Part shown: piece after piece, positions 1 through 5,316 of the stretch | Layout: the number at the start of each line of letters is the position of its first letter | Position numbering within the stretch: position 1 is the first letter of the stretch | Source: Rhodospirillaceae bacterium | GTDB lineage: Bacteria > Pseudomonadota > Alphaproteobacteria > Micavibrionales > UBA2020 | Length of the DNA stretch: 9,606 bases | NCBI GenBank assembly: GCA_003524565.1 | Contig: DQGU01000040.1 | Location: forward strand, 1 to 9,606 | Reading direction: 5' to 3' | The notes under the pieces: model-generated | The model's database searches: none | The model's input: the letters and a program-made list of their open reading frames with translations, nothing else | What the model was told of the DNA's origin: nothing | Position numbers and translations under genes: made by a program

Positions 1-879
1 GAACTTGCCGGCAACATCACCCCAAGGATCGCCTTCCAGCTGTTTCATGCCGAGGCTGATACGCTGGGATTCTTCGTTGAAGCGGATGATTTTGACGTTG
101 ACCGTTTGGCCGACAGACAAAACTTCCGACGGGTGGTTGATGCGTTTCCAGGAAATGTCGGTGACGTGCAGAAGACCGTCAACACCGCCGAGGTCGATGA
201 ACGCACCGTAATCGGTGATGTTCTTGACCACGCCTTGCAGTTCCTGACCTTCTTTGAGGTTGGAAACCAGCTCGCTGCGTGCCTCTGCGCGGGACTCTTC
301 GAGAACCGCACGGCGGGAAACAACGATGTTACCGCGCTGGCGGTCCATTTTCAGGATAAGGAAAGGCTGCGGCGTGCCGAACAGCGGGGAGATATCGCGC
401 ACGGGGCGGATATCGACCTGCGAGCCGGGCAGGAACGCAACGGCGCCGTTGAGGTCCACCGTGAAGCCGCCTTTGACGCGGCCGAAGATGATACCGGTGA
501 CGCGCTCGTTCGCTTTGTGCTGCTTTTCCAGCAGAACCCAGCTTTCTTCGCGGCGGGCTTTCTCACGGCTCAGGACCGCTTCGCCTTCTTTGTTCTCAAG
601 ACGCTCGACGAATACTTCGACCTTGTCGCCTTTTTTGATTTCAGCGCGCACGCCGGCAGCGCCGAATTCGCGCAGCGGGATACGGCCTTCGGATTTCAGA
701 CCAACGTCGAGGGTGACGAATTCGTCATCAATGCCGATGACCGTCCCTTCAACGACGCTGCCTTCGAAGGATTTAACATCCTTCAAGGTTTCGTCGAGCA
801 GAGCCGCGAAGCTCATTTTCTCGCCGGTGATGTCCGCAGCGCTGACACCTTCGATAATTTTAGTGGCTACTTTTGCCAT
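1..879 (-). CDS. rpsA: 30S ribosomal protein S1, N-terminal part (runs off left edge)
   Basis: Ribosomal protein S1 binds mRNA on the 30S subunit and helps initiate translation of messages with weak or structured leaders. The minus-strand frame is open from ATG at 879 to base 1, giving 293 residues, about half of the usual 550-570. The protein starts MAKVATKIIEG and holds three S1 (OB-fold) repeats at about residues 38-107, 124-192 and 212-279. The third is a textbook RNA-binding S1 motif (GVVKNITDYGAFIDLGGVDG, then LLHVTDISW). The remaining repeats lie outside the window. The Shine-Dalgarno is poor (AAGTGAG about 10 nt upstream), which is common for rpsA. A sigma70 promoter lies about 80 nt upstream. 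In most proteobacteria cmk directly precedes rpsA; here about 2.6 kb with an ECF sigma cassette separates them. Identity is very secure. Confidence 0.97.
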   Translation of the reverse strand, partial: MAKVATKIIEGVSAADITGEKMSFAALLDETLKDVKSFEGSVVEGTVIGIDDEFVTLDVGLKSEGRIPLREFGAAGVRAEIKKGDKVEVFVERLENKEGEAVLSREKARREESWVLLEKQHKANERVTGIIFGRVKGGFTVDLNGAVAFLPGSQVDIRPVRDISPLFGTPQPFLILKMDRQRGNIVVSRRAVLEESRAEARSELVSNLKEGQELQGVVKNITDYGAFIDLGGVDGLLHVTDISWKRINHPSEVLSVGQTVNVKIIRFNEESQRISLGMKQLEGDPWGDVAGKF

Positions 880-919
880 GTGTTTAGTTCTCACTTTTCA
901 TATGAAATACAACCCACAG

Positions 920-955
920 GCCGCCATGCGGCACCCGAGCCTTGCGGATTGCTCG
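920..955 (-). promoter_or_regulatory. two small hairpins in the rpsA leader
   Basis: Two adjacent inverted repeats lie between the predicted rpsA promoter and the start codon. One has arms GCCGC/GCGGC (920-924 and 928-932) with a 3-nt loop. The other has arms CGAGC/GCTCG (936-940 and 951-955) with a 10-nt loop. The outer arm of the second lies at the predicted transcription start, so it may be only partly transcribed. S1 autoregulation through a structured leader is known in Escherichia coli; a similar role here is inference. Confidence 0.3.
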
Positions 956-959
956 CGCC

Positions 960-988
960 ATTTAGGGGATTCAGGCGACGAGAGTCAA
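960..988 (-). promoter_or_regulatory. sigma70-type promoter for rpsA
   Basis: On the minus strand there is a -35 box TTGACT (983-988), a 17-nt spacer and a -10 box CTAAAT (960-965). This predicts a transcription start near 953 and a leader of about 75 nt before the rpsA ATG at 879. The spacing is ideal and the -35 matches five of six consensus bases. It gives rpsA its own promoter, independent of the sigma-factor operon upstream. Not experimentally supported. Confidence 0.65.
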
Positions 989-1120
989 TGAAAACCCACG
1001 AAAAAACAGGCATAAGCATCTATTTCTAGGGTCGTATGAGGCGTGGGTCGGCGCGCACAGAATTTTGCGACCATAAAAAGCCCTATTATTAACATAATAA
1101 ATTAAACTGTATGGGTGTGC

Positions 1121-1645
1121 CTACTTTCCGCCGTCCGCGTCAAAGCCGCGCTGGTCGTCCCCATGCATATCCGGCCTTGGCGGTTTGGGCGGCAGCGGGC
1201 CGCCCATGGGCGGTGCGTTTTTGCGGAAATGTTCGGCCAGCTTGCGGCGTTCTTCCTTGCTAAGGCCGGAGAAGAACTGTGCAAGGTCATCATTCATGGC
1301 GGCAAAAAGTTTTTCCTGCGCCGTGTGCATTTCCTCCGCCTTCGCCTTGAACGCGCGGATGTCGAAATTATCGGCGGCCAGAATATCGTCCATCTCGCGC
1401 CGGATGTCTCGGATATCGGCGTCGCCCTCGCGGCGCTCTTCGAAATGCTTGCGCATGATACCCTCAAGCGCCGCTGCTTTGTCTGCGGGCAGCACACGGG
1501 CGACACCCTGCATGGGGTCGCGCTCGCCCATGCCCTGCGGTGGCGGAAATCCGCCGCGCATGAAAAATCCGGCCAGAATACCGCACAGAAAAACGTTCAG
1601 AAACAGTGAGCCTACCAGTAGTTTTCCCTGCCGCGTTAAAATCAT
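1121..1645 (-). CDS. membrane-anchored periplasmic heavy-metal-sensor-like protein (CnrX/Spy-like)
   Basis: The 174-residue protein has a short cytoplasmic start, one hydrophobic helix at about residues 9-29 (with LNVFLCGILAG), and a periplasmic part. That part is helical and charged (about 50-145), followed by a Pro/Met/Gly-rich tail. The layout and the LSKEERRKLAEHF segment fit the periplasmic heavy-metal sensor family (CnrX/NccX, ZraP, Spy/CpxP superfamily). Possible metal ligands include H67, H107, H139 and H161 and several Met; which of these bind metal cannot be told. It is the third gene of the operon, and its ATG overlaps the anti-sigma stop by 4 nt (ATGA). In CnrYXH systems such a protein binds metal and relieves the anti-sigma factor; that role is inferred. 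A Spy-like chaperone role is the alternative. No clear terminator follows, so reading into rpsA is possible. Confidence 0.75.
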   Translation of the reverse strand: MILTRQGKLLVGSLFLNVFLCGILAGFFMRGGFPPPQGMGERDPMQGVARVLPADKAAALEGIMRKHFEERREGDADIRDIRREMDDILAADNFDIRAFKAKAEEMHTAQEKLFAAMNDDLAQFFSGLSKEERRKLAEHFRKNAPPMGGPLPPKPPRPDMHGDDQRGFDADGGK

Positions 1646-2049
1646 ATCAAGGCTCTCCCCCCGTAAAGCGCGGCGGTTGCAAGGCGCGACAGGCTGTCGT
1701 CCACGGTGCCGCCACCGATGAAATAACCGATGCCCGCCCCTATCACGAGCGCGCCCGTAAGACAGGCCGCCAGCAAGGCGCGCTCCTGCCCGCTAAGCCC
1801 CTGCGGCGGCAGATAGGTGCGTTGCAGCGGCGGCGTTGCCGCAATAATTCGCGCGGCCAGCGCAGGGGCGGCGGGTGCGCGCAGGCAGCTTTTCAGCTCC
1901 CCTTCAAGCCGCGCAAGCGCCGCGTAATCCGCTGCAAAACGCGGGGATGATTTCAGGCAGGTTTCCATGGACGCGCGCATATCCGCCGGCCAGTTTTGCG
2001 GATTTGTTCCGTGTACCATCAAAAGGTCTTCGAGCATCTGTTTTCTCAT
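1642..2049 (-). CDS. probable single-pass anti-sigma factor
   Basis: The 135-residue protein has a soluble, mostly helical N-terminal part (1-90, beginning MRKQMLEDLLMVHG) and one transmembrane segment (about 91-113, Ala/Gly/Leu-rich). A short C-terminal tail of about 22 residues follows. With N-in topology the first part faces the cytoplasm, where it could hold the sigma factor. It lacks the HxxxCxxC zinc motif of ZAS-type anti-sigma factors, and its cysteines C31 and C55 are far apart, so it is closer in plan to CnrY-like anti-sigma factors. The assignment rests mainly on position: ATGA overlaps join it to the ECF sigma gene upstream and the sensor-like gene downstream, the usual way to keep sigma and anti-sigma in balance. 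An AGGGGGA Shine-Dalgarno precedes the start. I recognise no specific named family. Confidence 0.65.
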   Translation of the reverse strand: MRKQMLEDLLMVHGTNPQNWPADMRASMETCLKSSPRFAADYAALARLEGELKSCLRAPAAPALAARIIAATPPLQRTYLPPQGLSGQERALLAACLTGALVIGAGIGYFIGGGTVDDSLSRLATAALYGGRALI

Positions 2050-2624
2050 CCCCGTCCCCCTGCTTTCAATTCGTCAAAACTGTTTATATCCTCACGCAGC
2101 GTGGTTTTCGCGCGCATCAAAAGCGACTGGAGCGCCTTGATGCCGATGCCCATCACTTCTGCGGCCTCGTGATTGCTCAGCTCTTCGTAAAAACACAAAA
2201 CAAGTGCCAGTTTTTGCCGCTCCGGCAGAGCGCGGATACGGCCTTCCAGCCAAAGGCGGCGATGCTTGGCATTCAGGGTTTCTTCGGCGCCGCACTGGCT
2301 ATCGACGATATCGCCCAGCGCCTCTTGCGGGTGGCGCGCCGCCTGCCGTCGCAAGCTCAGGGCGCGGTTGCTGACGACCTGATAAAACCAGGTTGTAAAT
2401 AAACTGCCGTGTGCGGGGTCCCACATGTGGGGTGCCCGCCATAATTGGATAAAAGCCTCCTGCACTACGTCCTCCGCATCCTCGTGCCTGCCCGTCAGGC
2501 GGTAGGCCAGCCGGAAAAAGCGCATGCTGTGACGCGATACCAGCGCGGCATAGGCGCTTTGCTCCCCCGCTGCGATGGCCGCCATCAGTGCGGCGTCACT
2601 GCGTTTGTCCTCCGCGCTGCTCAT
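2046..2624 (-). CDS. ECF-type RNA polymerase sigma factor
   Basis: The 192-residue protein has the two-domain plan of ECF (group 4) sigma factors. Region 2 spans about residues 26-95, including the core-binding DAEDVVQEAF stretch (49-58), W62 and the -10-recognition TTWFYQVVSNRA segment (77-88). Region 4 spans about 130-178, with LPERQKLALVL and a helix-turn-helix in the NHEAAEVMGIGIKALQSLL segment. It would direct RNA polymerase to a small regulon when released from the anti-sigma factor encoded next. The ATG is preceded by AAGGA with 6-nt spacing, and the stop overlaps the anti-sigma start by 4 nt. The trio resembles cnrH-cnrY-cnrX in content, so metal or envelope stress is a reasonable guess for the signal. 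I cannot assign an ECF subgroup, and I found no convincing target promoter repeated at both ends of the divergent intergenic region. Confidence 0.92.
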   Translation of the reverse strand: MSSAEDKRSDAALMAAIAAGEQSAYAALVSRHSMRFFRLAYRLTGRHEDAEDVVQEAFIQLWRAPHMWDPAHGSLFTTWFYQVVSNRALSLRRQAARHPQEALGDIVDSQCGAEETLNAKHRRLWLEGRIRALPERQKLALVLCFYEELSNHEAAEVMGIGIKALQSLLMRAKTTLREDINSFDELKAGGRG

Positions 2625-2749
2625 ACCGCATCCTTTGCGACCGCCCGGCAGGGCGCGCAGCGGCAGGGCAGGACTATCGCGTTATCAGGCATGAATATAA
2701 TTTCCCGTACCCGTTGATACGCAGACGCGCGCAAAACTCTTCGCTTTTT

Positions 2750-2764
2750 TTAAAATTTTTTTAA
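2750..2764. promoter_or_regulatory. CtrA-like TTAA-N7-TTAA site in A/T tract
   Basis: TTAA at 2750-2753 and TTAA at 2761-2764 are separated by exactly 7 nt, the spacing of the alphaproteobacterial CtrA full site. The sequence lies inside an A/T-only tract, so chance is a real alternative. The tract might instead act as an UP element or bent DNA. Confidence 0.25.
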
Positions 2765-2928
2765 AGTCGTCAATTTACCGGAGATTTTTGCCCTTCCTTA
2801 CTGCGCAACGGCAAAGTGAACCGAATGGCGGCGGGCGGGAAACTCCCTTTTCCGAAACGGCTCTTTTTGCGGGAGCCACCGATGGCCAGACGGGCGTGTG
2901 CGCAGGAAACCATACGTCAAACCTATAT

Positions 2929-2933
2929 GGAGG
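2929..2933 (+). promoter_or_regulatory. ribosome binding site that fixes the start at 2939
   Basis: GGAGG lies 5 nt before the ATG at 2939. It favours this start over in-frame ATGs further upstream (2816, 2825, 2882, 2927), none of which has a comparable site. Confidence 0.75.
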
Positions 2934-2938
2934 ATGCC

Positions 2939-3409
2939 ATGATTTCTTCAGTTACTTCACAAACAGCGCCGATGCCGCCGCAAGGTGGTATGGATATGGC
3001 TAAAATGCAGCAAAAGTTCGAGGAAAAATTCACCGCCGAATTCGGCGAGGAAGCCCTTGAAAGCATCAAAAACGAAGACGGCACGATAAACGTCGAAAAA
3101 CTTGATGCGTTTTTGGCGGCAAACGGTGTTGAAAAACCGTCTGCGCCGCCGCCGCCGCCGCCCGAAACGGGCATGTTCGGTGATGAACAAGGCGGTGTGG
3201 ATACCGCCAGCTTGCTTGAAAAAGTTGCTGAGGATTTTGGCGACGAAGCAGCCGAAAGCATCCAGAACGAGGATGGCAGCATCGATTTCGAAAAGCTCAA
3301 AGAACTGCTGGACGAAAAAATGGCAGAAAGACGCGCGAGCGAAAAAGACAGCAACTTCATGGCCAGCCTTTACAGCGGCGATGAAACATTGATGAACGCT
3401 TACGCATAG
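2939..3409 (+). CDS. small acidic protein with two degenerate EF-hand-like repeats
   Basis: The 156-residue acidic protein has no signal peptide or membrane segment and starts MISSVTSQTAPMPPQ. It contains two copies of a roughly 34-residue unit at 29-62 and 94-127, with 18 of 34 positions identical and a period of 65 residues. A proline run (PPPPPP, about 70-75) lies in the linker between them. Each unit has an EF-hand-like core, NEDGTINVEKL or NEDGSIDFEKL. Set against the canonical 12-residue loop, position 1 is Ile instead of Asp and position 12 is Lys instead of Glu, with Glu at position 11. Calcium binding in the usual way is therefore doubtful. The Ser/Met/Gln-rich start recalls small bacterial EF-hand proteins. 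It lies divergent from the ECF sigma operon and convergent with cmk, and could be a sigma target. Its function is unknown. Confidence 0.8.
   Translation: MISSVTSQTAPMPPQGGMDMAKMQQKFEEKFTAEFGEEALESIKNEDGTINVEKLDAFLAANGVEKPSAPPPPPPETGMFGDEQGGVDTASLLEKVAEDFGDEAAESIQNEDGSIDFEKLKELLDEKMAERRASEKDSNFMASLYSGDETLMNAYA
3023..3319 (+). repeat. two-copy internal protein repeat (pseudo-EF-hand units)
   Basis: Unit A is encoded at 3023-3124 and unit B at 3218-3319, 195 nt apart. Both share the FG(E/D)EA-ES-I-NEDG-I-EKL framework. The match is clear at protein level and looser at DNA level, suggesting an old internal duplication. Confidence 0.75.
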
Positions 3410-3430
3410 GCAAGATGCACCATAAAAGAA

Positions 3431-3460
3431 AAAGGCTTCCCGCAAGGGAAGCCTTTTTTA
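3431..3460. terminator. bidirectional rho-independent terminator
   Basis: A perfect 11-bp stem, AAAGGCTTCCC (3431-3441) with GGGAAGCCTTT (3446-3456), closes a GCAA loop, a GNRA tetraloop when read on the plus strand. It is followed by T-rich sequence on the plus strand and flanked by an A-rich stretch at 3422-3433 that supplies the U-run for the minus strand. It sits between the convergent stops of the pseudo-EF-hand gene (3409) and cmk (3477), and probably terminates both. Confidence 0.92.
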
Positions 3461-3476
3461 TTAAAACAAGTGGCCG

Positions 3477-4253
3477 TCAGGGCTGCGGCGGTTTGCGCAG
3501 TGCGGCGGCGTTATCGTTGGTTTCCGACAGGAACTTCGCGCGGATAACGCTGATGGCCTGGTCAAGTGCCTGCTGCGCATTCAGCGCCGTGGTGTCGAGG
3601 ACATAAGCATCGGCTGCGGATTTGGTCGGTGCGGTTGCGCGGCTCTGGTCACGCTCGTCGCGGCGCTTCAGGTCGGCCAGCACTTGCGACTGGCTGAGGA
3701 TGGCGCCTTTGTCGGGGCTGGTCGATTTCAGCTCTTCAAAGCGGCGGCGCGCGCGCTCTTCCACCGAAGCGGTCACAAAGAATTTCACGTCTGCATTCGG
3801 GCAGATAACGGTGCCGATGTCGCGGCCGTCCAAAACGGCGCCGCCGACGTTGCCGGGCGGGTTTGCGGCAAAGGCGCGCTGGTAATCGAGTAGGGCCTGA
3901 CGCACTTCAGGGATGGCAGCGACTTTGGAGGCGGCTTCGGCCACTTCCGGCATGCGCAGCGCGGGGCTGGCCAAAAGCTCCGGCGTCAGATTGCGGGTGA
4001 TGATGGCGACGGCGGTTTGCACGTCCTGCCAGCTGTCGGGGTTGCCGCCGCTTTCCAGCGTTGCAAGACCGACGGCGCGGTAAAGCGCGCCCGTATCGAG
4101 GTAGGCATAGCCAAGGCGCTCTGCAAGCTTGCGCGCGAGTGTGCCTTTGCCCGATGCGGCGGGGCCATCTACAGCAATCACGGTTTTTTTGTTGGCATCG
4201 CCGGCGGCTTTGGGCTGCGGGATAAAATCGGTCTTTCTGAAGTTGGCCTGCAT
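3477..4253 (-). CDS. cmk: cytidylate (CMP/dCMP) kinase
   Basis: The enzyme phosphorylates CMP and dCMP to the diphosphates with ATP, in the cytoplasm. The 258-residue product has the P-loop GPAASGKGT (30-38), the DTGALYRA segment (53-60), LDGRDIGT (141-148) and the arginine-rich lid RRDERDQSR (197-205), all typical of bacterial Cmk. The start at 4253 has AGGGG about 8 nt upstream. The frame stays open to 4523, but that upstream part lies in AT-rich intergenic DNA and has no family resemblance. Even with this start there are about 22 extra residues before the usual KKTVIAVDG beginning and a short extra C-terminal tail, so it is longer than the usual 215-230 residues. It lies 223 bp after the membrane-protein gene and ends at the bidirectional terminator; unlike the usual arrangement it is not next to rpsA. 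Confidence 0.96.
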   Translation of the reverse strand: MQANFRKTDFIPQPKAAGDANKKTVIAVDGPAASGKGTLARKLAERLGYAYLDTGALYRAVGLATLESGGNPDSWQDVQTAVAIITRNLTPELLASPALRMPEVAEAASKVAAIPEVRQALLDYQRAFAANPPGNVGGAVLDGRDIGTVICPNADVKFFVTASVEERARRRFEELKSTSPDKGAILSQSQVLADLKRRDERDQSRATAPTKSAADAYVLDTTALNAQQALDQAISVIRAKFLSETNDNAAALRKPPQP

Positions 4254-4476
4254 GAAAATCCCCTTGGGCACTAAATGCCTGAAAATGTTAATCCTCTTAA
4301 AAAGAAAGATTAACATATCGTTAATAAACCGGCAACCGGCACGGCTGTCATACCACAAAAAGACCATGAGATTCAATGTCGTTTTATGGAATTTCTTTTC
4401 AAGGGGTTGGCTGCATTTCTGCATCCGTGCAGCGCAGCAGCCGCGGCCAGCGATTCGCTTAACCGCGATTGGGGCG
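4254..4476 (-). promoter_or_regulatory. cmk upstream region with inverted repeat and possible promoter
   Basis: This 223-bp gap has an AT-rich core at about 4281-4330. A perfect 9-bp inverted repeat lies there: ATGTTAATC (4285-4293) and GATTAACAT (4308-4316), 14 nt apart. A possible minus-strand promoter is TTAATC as -35, 17 nt, then TAACAT as -10 (4285-4290). This is weak and overlaps the repeat, which would suit an operator. No coding capacity is recognised here. Confidence 0.4.
4310..4324. promoter_or_regulatory. CtrA-like full site upstream of cmk
   Basis: TTAACATATCGTTAA matches the TTAA-N7-TTAA consensus for CtrA binding exactly. It lies 57-71 nt upstream of the cmk start, where an activator or repressor could act. 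Binding is inferred from the motif alone. Confidence 0.4.
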
Positions 4477-5316
4477 CTATTCTGCAGGTGCGTCCGCAGC
4501 GCGGGCGATGAAATAATTTGCAACGATGCCCATCGTGGCGGGCGGCAGCGTCACGTCGGGGCCGATGCCCTGCACGATAATCGGGCAGGTGATGTCTTTG
4601 CCCGATGCCGTGCGTACAACCATGCTGTTGCCCTGAATGCTGCCGACCGTGCCGCCAACGTCGCGCGCCAGGACGGGCATGCAATCTTCGCCCAGCGTAA
4701 AGAACCGCAGGCGGATAGGTTTGCCGACCAGCATCTCCGTCTCCGGAATAGGCTCCACCGCTTCGGGCTGTGCGAAGCGCAGCAGGTAGCTGTCCAGCAC
4801 GGCAGAAAACTGCGCCATGCCGCTGCGCTGGCCGGGTACGGCGAGGGTGGTGCCGTTTGCGTCTGTCAGTTGCAGCTGGTCGCTTTTGACAAACGCCTGC
4901 GTGATGTCAGCGAAGCGCAATGTTTTCTCGCCGCCGAAAGGCGATGCGGCCTTGATATATTCGCGGTTGAATGAAAAACGGCGCAGCAGCAGGGAATAGC
5001 AGCAATAAAGCGCCCCCAGCATCAAAATGCCGGAAACAAGAAAACCGATAGCGCGGTTCTGCGCATTCTCTGCCGCAGACATATTGAAACACGCGCCGCT
5101 TTGCAGGGCTGCATAAATTGCGCAAACACCGACAAGAAAAAGGCCGAAGCACAAAACCTTCGCCGCGCGCAGCGGGCGCATGTGGAAATATCCGTCGGCC
5201 TGCGGCGTTTCCTGTGCATTTACACCGTAGTTAAAAAGTGGATGCGCGATAATGCAGCCAAGCGCCGCCACCAGCAGGCCGAAAACGATAATACCGTCCG
5301 TCGGCCAGCTGCTCAT
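4477..5316 (-). CDS. hypothetical three-helix membrane protein with possible bacterial PH-like domain
   Basis: I do not recognise a named family. The 279-residue product has three hydrophobic segments at about residues 9-26, 51-72 and 88-111. From about 112 to 180 a segment begins RRFSFNREYIKAASPFGGEK and continues LRFADITQ. This alternation of short strands with a closing helix resembles the bacterial pleckstrin-homology-like domains found after paired membrane helices. A second strand-rich part (about 195-260) contains GTVGSIQGN. Its start overlaps the aroA stop by 4 nt (ATGA) and has AGGGGA 6 nt upstream, so it is translated with aroA. That coupling points to shared expression but not necessarily to a role in the shikimate pathway. 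Its position between aroA and cmk is unusual, since these two are often adjacent. The gene is very likely real; the fold is a guess. Confidence 0.75.
   Translation of the reverse strand: MSSWPTDGIIVFGLLVAALGCIIAHPLFNYGVNAQETPQADGYFHMRPLRAAKVLCFGLFLVGVCAIYAALQSGACFNMSAAENAQNRAIGFLVSGILMLGALYCCYSLLLRRFSFNREYIKAASPFGGEKTLRFADITQAFVKSDQLQLTDANGTTLAVPGQRSGMAQFSAVLDSYLLRFAQPEAVEPIPETEMLVGKPIRLRFFTLGEDCMPVLARDVGGTVGSIQGNSMVVRTASGKDITCPIIVQGIGPDVTLPPATMGIVANYFIARAADAPAE

Larger units (their letters stand above)
2625..2938. promoter_or_regulatory. 314-bp divergent intergenic region between sigma operon and pseudo-EF-hand gene
   Basis: Promoters for both the minus-strand sigma operon and the plus-strand gene at 2939 must lie in or near this stretch. 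It holds a 21-nt pure A/T tract (2745-2765) in otherwise GC-rich DNA, and this tract contains an exact TTAA-N7-TTAA pair. On the minus strand GGGAAAT lies near 2700, and on the plus strand GGAAAC occurs near 2839 and 2905. These recall ECF -35 boxes, but no shared -10 at a proper distance could be matched. No additional gene is evident. Confidence 0.5.

Noticed and set aside
106..1029. Long plus-strand open frame of 307 codons
   Set aside because: It lies antisense to rpsA, whose minus-strand translation is unmistakable. The composition is that of a shadow frame and no domain is seen.
1084..1099. AT-only hairpin (TATTAT/ATAATA) after the sensor gene as terminator
   Set aside because: The stem is six A-T pairs only and is followed by GGGCTTTTT at a distance; it is too weak to call a terminator.
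2681..2920. ECF-type -35 look-alikes (GGGAAAT, GGAAAC) in the divergent region
   Set aside because: None has a matching -10 at 16-17 nt that is shared between the two directions, so a sigma target promoter cannot be claimed.
2816..2938. 41-codon upstream extension of the pseudo-EF-hand gene
   Set aside because: No ribosome binding site precedes 2816, whereas GGAGG directly supports the ATG at 2939. The extension is Arg-rich and unlike the acidic protein.
4419..4432. Hairpin CTGCA-TCCG-TGCAG after the membrane-protein gene
   Set aside because: The stem is only five base pairs and no T-run follows on the minus strand, so a terminator is not supported.
4254..4523. 90-codon in-frame extension upstream of cmk
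   Set aside because: It crosses the AT-rich promoter-like region and the end of the preceding gene and has no family resemblance, while the start at 4253 has a good ribosome binding site.
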